Below, in pieces: positions 48,668-58,339 of a stretch of 64,000 nucleotides of DNA (position 1 is its first letter; every line of letters starts with the position of its first letter). A program made the position numbers and the translations under genes. Source of the DNA: Salminus brasiliensis (Eukaryota; Chordata; Actinopteri; Characiformes; Bryconidae); assembly GCF_030463535.1 (NCBI RefSeq), contig NC_132881.1, positions 9,780,526-9,844,525 of the forward strand, read 5' to 3'. Under the pieces are notes generated by a model that was given only the letters and a program-made list of their open reading frames with translations, was not told the origin of the DNA and did not search any database.

Positions 48668-49739
48668 ATGCGGCTCCGATTCCTGGAAATTGGGGGCATG
48701 ACCTTTTACGACCACTATCCCACCCCCCTTGTTTCAAAACTGCATTTAAGCAACAGCTTGATCGAATTGGAAGTTCATTTTGAAAGCGTCTCTTTTTTTT
48801 TTGGAGAAATCCCCAGCAAAATGGAACACTCTCAAGGTAAGAAAACTTTGTCTTTTACTACATAAAATGCATTTATTAGAAAATAGGTAAAGTATAGCGC
48901 TCGAAATTAAGTCAACGCATGTTTTTATGTATCTTCTTAAGGTTTAATACACTTTTGATCGTAAGTAATGTAAGTAATATTTTAAAGTTACATGTATCGC
49001 ATGCTTCCTGGTGATCTACAAATGAGAATTATGAAGTAATTTTAAACACAAATTAAGATACATGTAGTTTGTAATCTCTATTTTAAATTATTTATTTATT
49101 TTTCTTTGATTTTAATCAGCTTCCGGAAGAACATTGTCCAACGCATCAAGTAAGTAACTTTTTAGCTAAAATGATGATGATTAGTATTCTGTGCAATATA
49201 ACCTTGTGATATAAAATTGTATATTTTATTTATAGACCAGGATTCATATGAACAATTTGATGACGTTATCTTTGTTCAACAATACAATCCACCTAGTAAG
49301 TCAATTGAATTTTATTTTATTTTTTCATCCTATGAAACCGATAGTTTTTAGAATGAATGCATTTACTTATTGTATTAATTGTTTAGGTTACAAATCTGAA
49401 GAGAGAGATTTTCTAGAGGAAAATAGCGATCGGAGATCTAACACACCATCCGGTCAGTTAATTATATTTCATTTAAAGTAAATACATTAATTAAATACGC
49501 ATTATACTTATTTATACGATCCCTTGCTTTTAGATTTCGACAACCAATCCGATCATCTCTATCAACCAACTTCTCCGAGTAAGTGATGTTAAACACGTTA
49601 TTTTGTCAGAAAATGATTTATATTTCTTTACTTAATTACATATTTAATACCTTTAATAGGACCTCAAATAGATGAAGGATCTGCAGACCGCTTCTCCAAC
49701 ACCCATCCATTTGGTGTGTAGATTTTGAGTAATTTAATA

Positions 49740-49801
<62 letters not shown>

Positions 49802-50077
49802 ATTATTAATTTATTTTTTTTCTTTCTTTATTTTTATTTGATTGTTTCAGATTCCGGCGACGATTTATATCAGGACGAAGCATTGGATCATCTCTATGAC
49901 TTCCGATATCTGTCAAGAGCGGTGGAAATATCTCATCGACGACTGAAGTTTATGACTACGCACGGATCAAGTAACGATATTGCAACCGCTTATTCCACTT
50001 TTAAAAACCGTGTGGATCTTCTTATTACTCATTGTAATACTCTGTTTAGTCATGTCTCAGAAACGCCCCAACAGTGA
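48668..50077 (+). CDS. multi-exon Maverick gene of tiny phase-1 exons
   Basis: Seven exon-like pieces: first exon ending 48836 (possible starts at 48668 or 48821), then 49120-49149, 49236-49295, 49387-49452, 49534-49578, 49660-49713 and 49851-50077. Each junction has a usable donor (GTAAGA, GTAAGT, GTAAGT, GTCAGT, GTAAGT, GTGTGT) and an AG acceptor after an A/T-rich tract. All six introns interrupt codons after the first base, and the five middle exons are 30, 60, 66, 45 and 54 nt, all multiples of three, so any can be skipped without changing frame. The predicted protein is acidic and polar at first, with a helical last exon (RYLSRAVEISHRRLKF). No domain recognised. The last exon overlaps the start of the polymerase gene by 26 nt. 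Confidence 0.7.
49738..49803. repeat. (TA)n and T-run microsatellite
   Basis: An alternating TA run followed by about 18 T, in the last intron of the micro-exon gene. Confidence 0.85.
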
Positions 50078-52395
50078 TCCTCTAAACATTGATGCTAAGA
50101 AGTCTAACATCACCCCATTCTTAACAGATGCTATAAATGAGCTTAATCAAAGATTGGCTCAAACCTGTGAACACAATCCCAACATAGTCTCTGTATCATC
50201 TCCCGACATTAATGTAGCGAATGAAACACCTCAGGATTTTTTGACCGATCTAAACCAATGTCTGTCAAGATTGCAAAATACTCTAAATGAACACGATACG
50301 TGCGCGGCTCTGAACCCTTTCCTCTTAGAAGCTGTGAATAATCTTAATCAAAGTTTATCTTTATCTCAGGAACATAACCCAGTTACACAGTTGTCACACT
50401 CAGTCATTAACTCAGAAAACCCACCAGATATTCAACACGACGTCTTTAATGAACTAAACCAAAGTCTGTCAAGATTGCAAAATGCACTAAACGAACAAGA
50501 TCCAATTACCGCGATAAACCCCTTCCTGTTAGAAGCAGTGAATCAACTCAATGAATCTTTGGCACACCCCAGCGATCACAATTCTCATATTGATTCTGTA
50601 TCATCTCCCGACAATAGCAAAGTGTATAACCCAACTCCTCGAGATTTTTTCTCCGATCTGATTGACAGTCTATCGAGATTAAACGATAATCTGGAAAATT
50701 TAAGTCAGGCATCACACATTTCATCAATCAGTTCTGTTCACGATAATGAAACAAGTAACACAACACATAACCCAAATCATATCCCTTTGGAAGATTCTAT
50801 TAACCTTTCGTCCGACAGTGACGATGATCAAATGGGATATGGTATAGATCCGAATATCGTAATCAATCGTCTTGAAAGATTCAATACCACAGAAATTAGA
50901 AGGCGGGTAAACTTTGCATCGTTAGGAAATGTTGACAGTTTTGCAGAGTTTTACAATTATGTACTAGAACTCATAAATCAAATGCTCACTGTCGCTAATG
51001 AGGAAGTGGGCCCGCGTGACGTTGTTCACGTCGAAATTCAAGGTAATACTCTGAATGTTTCATCCCCAGTTCAGGTAAGAAACGGGGTTGTAGATTTAGA
51101 ATCAATTCTAAAGATGATTGAAAACGCTGTTCAGAGTTAATTTGAAATACTTTCTGACGAAACTTTGCAACTGGTAATTCGAATCGTACACGCACCCCGT
51201 GGTGGAGGACGTAATAAGCTATCACACTTGTTCAACTCGGACATTGTTCAGAAAAAGATGAAACACCTGTATGTTTTTCAAAACAAAGATAACCTGTGTT
51301 TTGCCTTATGCGTTTCCCGATTATTGAACCCTGACAAAAATGATTTTCAAATCAAACAACTAGCGACACAATTACAACACAATGCGGGATTATCTGTAAA
51401 TGATGCGGTCAGTCTGGCTGACGTAGCACATTTTGAACAGTCGCTGAACTGTAAAATTGTAATGATGTCCTGTGACGGAAACAAAAATGGGTACTCTTAT
51501 TTTCAAAACAGTAAGATGCCGCATGACAAAACCTTGTTCTTGTTCCTGCACGAAAATCATTATTACGGTGTGAAAAACCTCAAAGCTCTATTAAGCACGT
51601 CCTACGTATGCCCTTACTGCTATGCAGGATTTAACGATATGAAACATCATAAATGTGATTTCCATTGCAATGTGTGTCTTGACAGTGAATGCCCCTGTCA
51701 TCCTAAAGAATCTGTACAATGTAAAGATTGCCTAAGGATTTGTAGATCGGCATATTGCTATGCAAAACATAAATCTAAAGAAGGTAGAAGTTGCCCACCA
51801 TGTAATTTAAGGTACTACTGTCCTGAGTGTAGCTATGGTGCAGTGGAGGTACGCGGACGATAGGTTTCTTAAACCGGGTAAAGCTAACGTCTTTATAGGT
51901 ATTTTCACTACGGCCTATGCTAGACTCGAACTGTACAGCGTTATTGATCGTCTGCAACAGAGGTGTTTGTACACAGATACCGACAGCGTCATCTTCAAAA
52001 GTAAACCGGGTGACTGGATGCCGCCTCTGGGGGATTACTTGGGTTGTCTCACGAGTGAACTGGACCCGGGTGATCATATTGTAGAATTTGTAAGTGGCGG
52101 ACCAAAAACCTACGGTTACAGAACTTTCAAGGGTAAGACTACGATGAAAGTCAAAGGCATTACATTAAACTATGCTAATACTAAAGTTGTAAATTTGGAA
52201 TCCTTGACAGAACTGGTTGACAAAAGTGTGAAAACCCCCTATCATAACGGTGAAATAATGACCTCCCACAATCAAATTGTCAGAGATAAAAGAGGCTTTC
52301 ACTTGAAAAACAAAGCTCAGATGAAAAGGTTCAGAGTCGTGTACGATAAACGCGTTCTATTACCGGACTTTACAACCTTACCTTACGGGTATTAA
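50052..52395 (+). pseudogene. protein-primed DNA polymerase B (pPolB), broken and internally deleted
   Basis: This would copy the Maverick genome from a protein primer. The start at 50052 (MSQKRPNSD) lies inside the last exon of the preceding gene. Residues about 20-225 form three tandem repeats of about 67 residues (PFLxxAxNxLNxSL...LSRLxNxL). A TAA (51138-51140) cuts the frame, which continues at once in the same frame into the typical Polinton N-terminal region (ILSDETLQLVIRIVHAPRGG, NLCFALCVSRLLNP) and a Cys/His zinc region (CPYC, CNVC, CKDC, CPPC, CPEC). At about 51835 the text jumps frame to the polymerase C-terminus (QWRYADD, FTTAYARLELYSV, YTDTDSVIF with the catalytic Asp pair). The exonuclease domain and polymerase motifs A and B are missing, so roughly 2 kb has been lost. 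Confidence 0.92.
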
Positions 52396-52460
52396 TCGAG
52401 TTTTCATTCGTCAAAAAAAAAAAAATAAATAAAAAATAAAAAATAAAAAGAATAAAAAAA
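52396..52460 (+). promoter_or_regulatory. A-rich spacer with AATAAA motifs
   Basis: A run of A and AATAAA-like repeats (52411-52460) between the polymerase and ATPase genes. It could hold a poly(A) signal for the polymerase transcript. Confidence 0.4.
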
Positions 52461-53141
52461 ATGGACGGTAAAAAATGGTTTGATGCTAGGCTTCAGCTCC
52501 CTTTTTCTTGCATAGTTTGCGGTCCCAGCAATAGCGGGAAATCTTTTTTTATCAAAATGTTGCTTGAAAATTGTAAGAATGTCATGTCAAAAATTCCAGA
52601 TCAGATTGTTTGGTGTTATACCTGTTGCCAGCCTATGTACGATGATCTGATGAAAAATATAAACGTTCGATTTGTTGAAGGTATACCCGACTCTTTGTGT
52701 GATGATGAACTATTTCCTCCCCACAAAACTAATTTATTGGTGATTGACGATTTAATGGAAACGGCTAGCAAGAATGAGGAAGTAGAAAAAGCCTTTACAA
52801 AATATACTCATCATAGAAATCTGAGCGTTATCTATCTGGTTCAAAATCTGTTTTTTCAAGGGAGAAGCAGCAGAACCATCAACTTAAACACCAACTACAT
52901 GGTTCTTTTTAAAAATCCTAGAGACAAGTTACAGATTAGCGTGCTGGCGCGTCAAATGTATCCGGGTAACAGCAAGTACTTTTTAGAAAGCTTCCAGGAC
53001 GCTACCTCTAGGCCTTACGGATATTTATTTGTAGACTTGAAAGCGTCGACGCCAGAAGAACTTCGTCTCAGGTCAGGACTGTTTTCCTGGGAGAATCCGG
53101 TAGTGTATGTACAGAAAAAAACAAAACAAAAACTGAAATGA
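52461..53141 (+). CDS. Maverick DNA-packaging ATPase (FtsK/HerA, A32-like)
   Basis: 226 residues starting MDGKKWFDAR. Walker A is at residues 21-28 (GPSNSGKS) and Walker B at 91-97 (NLLVIDD), followed by LMETAS and a helical region. YLVQNLFF after about residue 134 is in the position of the sensor strand. This family pumps viral-type DNA into capsids; Mavericks share it with adintovirus- and virophage-like elements. The frame is intact and of normal length. Its TGA overlaps the ATG of the next gene (ATGA), as in compact viral operon-like layouts. Confidence 0.93.
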   Translation: MDGKKWFDARLQLPFSCIVCGPSNSGKSFFIKMLLENCKNVMSKIPDQIVWCYTCCQPMYDDLMKNINVRFVEGIPDSLCDDELFPPHKTNLLVIDDLMETASKNEEVEKAFTKYTHHRNLSVIYLVQNLFFQGRSSRTINLNTNYMVLFKNPRDKLQISVLARQMYPGNSKYFLESFQDATSRPYGYLFVDLKASTPEELRLRSGLFSWENPVVYVQKKTKQKLK

Positions 53142-53476
53142 CATCCGATCGACTCAAGAGAAATTTACACGTGTTAAGGGCTCTATATCAAGCTACTCCT
53201 CGAGAAAGGAAGCTTATATTATGTAACGCCCCTGAGGATCTCATACTCGCCATTTGCGAAATAGCTCTAAATCTACTGAGAGGACGCATTCCTTTAACGA
53301 CTCATCAGTATCGGCAATTGAAATAATGGAAAAAATCAATTAAACTTTTTGCTGATAAACGAACGTCTGTGGAAGCTAAAAGAAAGTCTATTAAACAAAC
53401 CGGGGGGTTTCTTTTACCTTTGTTAAGCGTTGCAGTACCCTTCATCAGTAGTTTAATAGCATCGCGTCAGAAATAA
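53138..53476 (+). pseudogene. small conserved Maverick protein, interrupted
   Basis: 62 codons starting MTSDRLKRNL, with an in-frame TAA (53324-53326), then a further 49 codons in the same frame. These include a Lys/Arg-rich stretch (EAKRKSIKQ), a Gly pair and a hydrophobic end (FLLPLLSVAVPFISSLI) before TAA. I recall small proteins with this layout (Leu-rich helices, GGFLLPLL, hydrophobic C-terminus) next to the ATPase in animal Mavericks, possibly capsid-associated; function unproven. It ends one base before the next start. Confidence 0.7.
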
Positions 53477-53477
53477 C

Positions 53478-54239
53478 ATGGAAACTGCCGAAAAAATGTA
53501 TTTGGTACCTCACCACCAACTCGAAAAACTTAAAAACTTGAGCGGTCAAGAAAATGTTAGAAAGACTGTAGAAAACGATATAGATGAAGAGATGCGTCAT
53601 ATTCTGGCTAGGACCGACTTGAATCCTTATGAAAAGGCAAAACTTTACGCCGTAACCTTGCAAAGATTTCTAAACCTAGTCAAAAGAGGGGATGAAGAAA
53701 CTGCTCAACTAACGCTTTCGCTTTCCCTTGAATCTCAAAATAAAACGGTTACCGGTTCGGAAGAGGACGGTAGTTTGACCGAAGATGAAATTGTAAAAGA
53801 GGTCATTGATAATGTTCCGTCCAGAACCAGAAAAAATGCTTCCTACATCATGGAGAAAATATCAAAGTCTAGCGGCGTTGCTTCATGGAACGACGATGGA
53901 GAGTTTATTTTCAAAGGGAAAGCGATCAAAGGATCACACATGTTGGACTTGGTTAAAAATCTCACGGCGCCTCTAAAAGTATCCGATGACCGGAGACCCC
54001 TAGGATGGTCCGAAATGCTACAAACCGTAGCCGACTTAAACATTCCCTTATCAACCATTTCTAACGCGGGTGTTCGGCGTAAAATATCCGACGTAAAGAA
54101 AAACAAGTCATTGTATTCTCAGGTAGTTTCAAACAGCTCGGATCATAAAAGAAGCCATTCTGACTCATCTAGTCACAGTACCCTTGAACCTGTTTTTAAA
54201 TCCCCCAGTTTTACTTCATCAAGCTGGTTAAATTTTTAA
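53478..54239 (+). CDS. conserved Maverick protein of unknown function (253 aa)
   Basis: Starts METAEKMYLVPHHQLEKLKN. The first 70 residues look helical, with DLNPYEKAKLYAVTLQRFL. A variable acidic linker follows, then a compact block (TRKNASYIMEKI, GEFIFKGKAIKGSHMLDLVK, RPLGWSEMLQ) and a Ser/Lys-rich tail. I recall similar proteins in many animal Mavericks, always in this neighbourhood, without an assigned function. The GEFIFKGK and GSHMLDL block might be a nucleic-acid- or protein-binding fold. The frame is intact, ending TAA TGA. It is the last plus-strand gene before the convergent junction. Confidence 0.8.
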   Translation: METAEKMYLVPHHQLEKLKNLSGQENVRKTVENDIDEEMRHILARTDLNPYEKAKLYAVTLQRFLNLVKRGDEETAQLTLSLSLESQNKTVTGSEEDGSLTEDEIVKEVIDNVPSRTRKNASYIMEKISKSSGVASWNDDGEFIFKGKAIKGSHMLDLVKNLTAPLKVSDDRRPLGWSEMLQTVADLNIPLSTISNAGVRRKISDVKKNKSLYSQVVSNSSDHKRSHSDSSSHSTLEPVFKSPSFTSSSWLNF

Positions 54240-54375
54240 TGATGTGTATTGTCGTGTTGATATAAATAAATGATGAGACGATGTAAAGTTGTATAATCTT
54301 GTAAGTTGTTCTTTATTTGAATAAACGGTGCATACATTTTTTTTCTCGTATCCTGCGTTGTTATTTCACTATGCA
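54240..54375. terminator. convergent poly(A) region
   Basis: AATAAA motifs occur on the plus strand (near 54265 and 54319), and TTTATT (AATAAA on the minus strand) near 54312. These can end transcripts from both sides of the element. Confidence 0.6.
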
Positions 54376-54909
54376 TTACATTCTAAATTTTTCACCGCAG
54401 TCAACGCATTGAACACATTTCATGACACAAGTTTTATTTACTCTAGGATACATTTGTTTGACGAAAGATACAACTGTGTTATCGTTTCTTTTCAAATCAC
54501 CGGTATACATAGACATAATATGATTAAACGAATATCCTTTAGCTCTGTGACATAAAAAGAATATGCAGTGTTGTCCGCAACAAACCGATTCAAACCTTTG
54601 AACTTGCTTTGAGTTGTGACTTATTTTCAAGCAGTTCTTCTTTAAAAATGAATAAATAGATTTAGGAAAGAGTTCATAAGTCGGTGGGTTTCCGTACGAG
54701 TCAAAAAATTCTCCTGAGGTTTCGTCATTTAGGCTTAAAGCCAGCCAGTGTTCCCCTGGCATGTAACTCGGGTGAGTGTTTACGATGAAAAGCGCAGGAA
54801 AATGTGTCACGGCGTTCTCGGGTAATTCATCGCAGGCAAAGACGCCTCTGAATATCTTTTTTACAGCGGGGCAACTTCTCATCACATCCAAAAGTTCTCC
54901 GGTATCCAT
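54376..54909 (-). CDS. Maverick cysteine protease (adenain/Ulp1-like)
   Basis: 177 residues starting MDTGELLDVM. Catalytic residues are visible in adenovirus-protease order: His54 in GEHWLAL, Asp70 in FFDSYG, Cys115 in CCGQHCIFF. In adenovirus this enzyme matures capsid proteins; in Mavericks it is thought to do the same. The C-terminal tail has a Cys cluster (CVMKCVQCVDCGEKF) that may bind zinc. The frame is intact. It starts 2 bases after the end of the capsid gene, in the same direction. Confidence 0.92.
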   Translation of the reverse strand: MDTGELLDVMRSCPAVKKIFRGVFACDELPENAVTHFPALFIVNTHPSYMPGEHWLALSLNDETSGEFFDSYGNPPTYELFPKSIYSFLKKNCLKISHNSKQVQRFESVCCGQHCIFFLCHRAKGYSFNHIMSMYTGDLKRNDNTVVSFVKQMYPRVNKTCVMKCVQCVDCGEKFRM

Positions 54910-54911
54910 GT

Positions 54912-55923
54912 TTACTGATAATCGATGAGAATGTTTCGCCGATTATTGATTTCCAGAATCGAATCAAAACTGGCGTAAACGATTAGGTTTACGGTTCTCG
55001 GAAGAGGGTTTCGAAATCTTAGCTCCAGTCTCATATTTCCAGACTTTATTAACGATAGATGTTGTCCGCAGTCATCATCGGGACTCAGATTGAACGCAAT
55101 CAGGGTGTAGCCTTGCGCATAATCTTGTCTGTTTATCGACAATCCTTGATCCTTAAGATGTTTTCCGGACGCTAAAATTAACGAATGAAATTCACGAACG
55201 ACATTTCCTGATTCAAAATTAGGCTGAAATGGTTTTGCCGGATACTGTGTTCCGTCAACGTAAAGAGCGACAAACTCTGTATCGTAATGTTTAAAATGGA
55301 AGGGGTTCTTATCCGTTTTATATTTTTAAATCAACACAGTTCAGTAACAGTTTATCCTGAAAAAATATATCGGAGTGAATATGACCGATCAAGTCAAAGG
55401 TTTTGCTTTCGGAACTAAAAAGGGCTCTGTTTCTGAATCCGTTGTTACGGCCTTGCGGGTCCGTCACATCCATATGTCCGGAGGTGTCTTTGTAAAATAG
55501 CCCCGCGGAATATTGCGTTTCCAAAGCAGATTTGCTAAAATTTAAAATCAATTCCATAATTGCTCTGTAGGGGTACGTATTACTCGACTGACTTATGAGA
55601 CGATCTCCCAGCATAACGTCTACTTGAGAAAAGAGAGACGCAATGTGATAGTTCACAACTCCGACCTTAGCATCGTTAGCTATGTCGGTGCCGTCTGTGT
55701 TTGTGATTTTACACCGGAGATGTAAAAAAGTGTTGTTCAAGTCTAGATAGTCTTCACCATTGCCCGCCACGAAAAACTCCAGGGGTCCATTATCCGTTAC
55801 GGCTGAAAGCGGCGGTATTTCGATGTAAACATACTTTTCAATGCTCGTTTAGGTGTACGGTAGCGTAAAAATATCTAATTCCGACTTGGTGCATTCTGAC
55901 GATAGACTGTGCAGGAAAGCCAT
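54912..55923 (-). pseudogene. Maverick major capsid protein (double jelly-roll), broken
   Basis: The start at 55923 (MAFLHSLSSE) gives 24 codons to an in-frame TAA (55849-55851). The frame then continues (IPPLSAVTDN, FFVAGNGEDYLDLNN, VDVMLGDRLISQSSNTYPYR, GLFYKDTSGHM) to TAA at about 55318. Just downstream, in another frame, the C-terminal jelly-roll resumes (KNPFHFKHYD, ALYVDGTQYPAKPFQPNF, GQHLSLIKSGNMRLELRF) to the end at 54912. A middle piece of perhaps 100 residues is missing at about 55315. Together these features match the Polinton capsid described for virus-like particles; this copy cannot make one. Confidence 0.9.
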
Positions 55924-55927
55924 GGCT

Positions 55928-55958
55928 TTAAAAAATGTTCACCTTTCTCTGTTTGACA

Positions 55959-55993
<35 letters not shown>

Positions 55994-56401
55994 GGTAGAA
56001 CGCTTGTTTCCTCTTCGTTTGGTCTTTTTTACTCTGACTTTACCTTGCGTGATCTTGCGTTTTTTATTCGGAATGACGTACCTCCTTCCAGGAGGCCACC
56101 TAGCGTTTTTGTAGGTTATCATAGCGAGTCCTGATCCCTCCTGTTTTTCAGTTCTGTTTGTGACGATGTTACTCACCACATCGCTTACGATACCTTTTGC
56201 TGCGGATTTTAAATGAGGTTTTGCGATAGTGAATCCCCTTTTTATAATAGGAACGGCCATCCTAAAAAGCGCTTTAAAGATTCCACCTAACCCCGACCCA
56301 TACATGGTCAGACTTCCGTGATAGCCAGGGAGACCATGCCCGGCTTGCTGCTGATAGTAGTCCACGTAGACCTGAGGGTCCGCATACCTTGGGCGAATCA
56401 T
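55928..56401 (-). CDS. basic pVI-like Maverick capsid-associated protein
   Basis: 157 residues starting MIRPRYADPQ. The middle has a Gly-rich then amphipathic stretch (GSGLGGIFKALFRMAVPIIK), as in the membrane-active pVI-type proteins of adenoviruses and Mavericks. The C-terminal half is very basic (RRYVIPNKKRKITQGK, KKTKRRGNKR), suggesting DNA or capsid-lumen contact. Near the end there is a run of 13 Ser encoded by a TCA (plus-strand TGA) microsatellite at about 55961-55993. The frame is intact. Four bases separate its stop from the capsid start. Confidence 0.75.
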
Positions 56402-56404
56402 CGT

Positions 56405-57157
56405 TTAATCACGAAAAGAATGTTTTGCGGGTCTAAAGTGAAGTTTAGCCACAAATTTCCCGTAGAGAAAAGGAACATGCAGATCTTGGTCAGTTTTGAC
56501 TTCGATGATTATATCGCTTATCAGATTCTTACTCACACGTACGTAGTGTGGCTTGTTGTAGGTTAATGTGACAATTTCGTTGTTTTTACCGCTTATATGT
56601 ACGCACCTCAACAAAGGTACAAAACTATCCCCTACTCTTTGATAATGAATAATATCTGTATACACAAACATTGTGTAAAATCCCCCGTAAATGTCGGAAG
56701 GATAGGGAGCCTCTGGGTTTTCACGCGTGAGTTCTTTTTTTTCTTCCAGACCCAGCACGTGCGCCAGTTTTCCGTATGTACTTAGGGAATAGGGCTTCTT
56801 TGTGTCCAAACGGATTTTGTTGGTCTGGGGGTTGTATTTAATTCTTACCTCAAGGCCTAAAAGTTTTAAAACCCTGTTCATTTCGTTAACCAATTCACGG
56901 TAATACCCCTGGCTCATTTGACAGGTATGATAATCTATGGTAACGCCGTTGTCATAACGTACAAAAAATAGACTTTCCCAATTTCTCAAAGAGTACCATG
57001 TATGGGGATATTGCACTTCTGTAAGTGCCACCTCCCAATCGCCAACCAACTCGATGGGTTTAGCAAATTTAGTAGTGTAATTCGAAATCTTATTGTTAGG
57101 ATAAACGTCGAGGGATGAGTTGCTCGGTAGAGTCACAAAGAACCCACTCTCTTCCAT
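56405..57157 (-). CDS. probable Maverick minor capsid/penton-like protein
   Basis: 250 residues from the ATG at 57157 (MEESGFFVTLPSNSSLDVYP); this start is preferred to an upstream TTG at 57214 because the conserved family block begins here. Visible elements are NYTTKFAKPIELVGDWEVAL and EVQYPHTW early on, then GFYTMFVYTDII and LHFRPA at the end. I recall this family next to the major capsid gene in Mavericks; assignment as the penton-like single jelly-roll is likely but not proven from sequence alone. The frame is intact and starts near the integrase end. Confidence 0.72.
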   Translation of the reverse strand: MEESGFFVTLPSNSSLDVYPNNKISNYTTKFAKPIELVGDWEVALTEVQYPHTWYSLRNWESLFFVRYDNGVTIDYHTCQMSQGYYRELVNEMNRVLKLLGLEVRIKYNPQTNKIRLDTKKPYSLSTYGKLAHVLGLEEKKELTRENPEAPYPSDIYGGFYTMFVYTDIIHYQRVGDSFVPLLRCVHISGKNNEIVTLTYNKPHYVRVSKNLISDIIIEVKTDQDLHVPFLYGKFVAKLHFRPAKHSFRD

Positions 57158-57200
57158 GGTGCACCAATTATGATTTTCATTCGGATATCGTCTCAACGAT

Positions 57201-58283
57201 TTAAACTTTGACAATGTCCTTGGACGGAATCCAAGAGTTAAATTTATCGGGCCACCCTACCCATTTCACTAAACACCTCTTTTTACCATTTTGTACCTTT
57301 TCATCCAATATTTTTTCTATTTTAAATGATTTATCTTTTCCTACTATAATCTTTTGCAGTTCTTGTTCATAAAACGTACCCTCTATCTTCTCACCATCGG
57401 CGTCTTGCAGTTTGTATACCGGAGGCTCTCTCGGTATCTGTTCGGAAATTGTGAAATATTCATCCGTGTAGTTTTGCTCGTAACCTTTTTCAAACTGACT
57501 TTTTAAGCGTGAAATCCTAACAACGTCACCAACCTTAAACTTAAACCGTAGTTTCTTTGTTCTTGAAGGAAACAACCCGTACAAGGTTTTAAATACTTTG
57601 AAAGAGTTTGTTTCATTGACCTCTGCGGGTTTCATTTTTATACTGCTGTGGTAGTTGTGGTTGTAGGCGTCAACCAAATCCTGAACAACATCAGAGTATT
57701 TTCTCGTATTAAAGGCCGTAAAATATTTCCACATTTTATTCCTGAGCGTCTTGTTAAACCGCTCGCAGACGGAAGCTTTCAGTCCTGTACCCGTAGCAAA
57801 GTGAGTAATGTTGTGCTTTTTCATTAAGCCTCGAAAGTTTTTGTTAAAAAATTCCTTTCCTTGATCGGTTTGTAGTTTTCTCGGAACTCGCCCTTCCTTT
57901 AGAATGGAATCAAAAGCTTTGCTCACCTCAACTCCGGTCTTGTTTCGTAATACGCGCACCCAAGCATATTTAGATAAAATATCGATACACGTCAACATAA
58001 ATTTCATACCGTCGTTACTATCCGACATATTCGTCATATCCACTAAATCGGCTTGCCATTGTTCATCAACATTTTTCACAAAAACTCTGTTTCTTTTAAA
58101 TTTCACACAAATTGGTTTGTGAAGAGTATACGCATCCTGAGCCGCTAACCATTTTTTAACATCGTTGTCGTTTGCCCTTTTACCTAGTTTCTCAACGACG
58201 GCTCTTTGTAAACTCTCAACCCCTCCATAAGACCCTGGATTTGAGGGATTATAATATATATTCTTCAACAACCTCTCGGACAT
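57201..58283 (-). CDS. Maverick integrase, retroviral-like with chromodomain
   Basis: 360 residues from the ATG at 58283 (MSERLLKNIYYNP); an in-frame TTG lies 18 nt upstream. Catalytic triad: Asp79 (WQADLVDM), Asp140 (QTDQGKEF), Glu174 (SVCERFNKT). Next come an SH3-like part (KFKVGDVVRISR) and a C-terminal chromodomain (KIEKILDEKV, CLVKWVGWPDKFNSWIPS), which in related integrases directs insertion to marked chromatin. The frame is intact and of full length, the best-preserved mobility gene in the element. Confidence 0.94.
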   Translation of the reverse strand: MSERLLKNIYYNPSNPGSYGGVESLQRAVVEKLGKRANDNDVKKWLAAQDAYTLHKPICVKFKRNRVFVKNVDEQWQADLVDMTNMSDSNDGMKFMLTCIDILSKYAWVRVLRNKTGVEVSKAFDSILKEGRVPRKLQTDQGKEFFNKNFRGLMKKHNITHFATGTGLKASVCERFNKTLRNKMWKYFTAFNTRKYSDVVQDLVDAYNHNYHSSIKMKPAEVNETNSFKVFKTLYGLFPSRTKKLRFKFKVGDVVRISRLKSQFEKGYEQNYTDEYFTISEQIPREPPVYKLQDADGEKIEGTFYEQELQKIIVGKDKSFKIEKILDEKVQNGKKRCLVKWVGWPDKFNSWIPSKDIVKV

Positions 58284-58339
58284 ATCGCCGTGTCTCTGCA
58301 ATAATGGTCAAAAAACGATTGTGTAATCAACACTTATTC

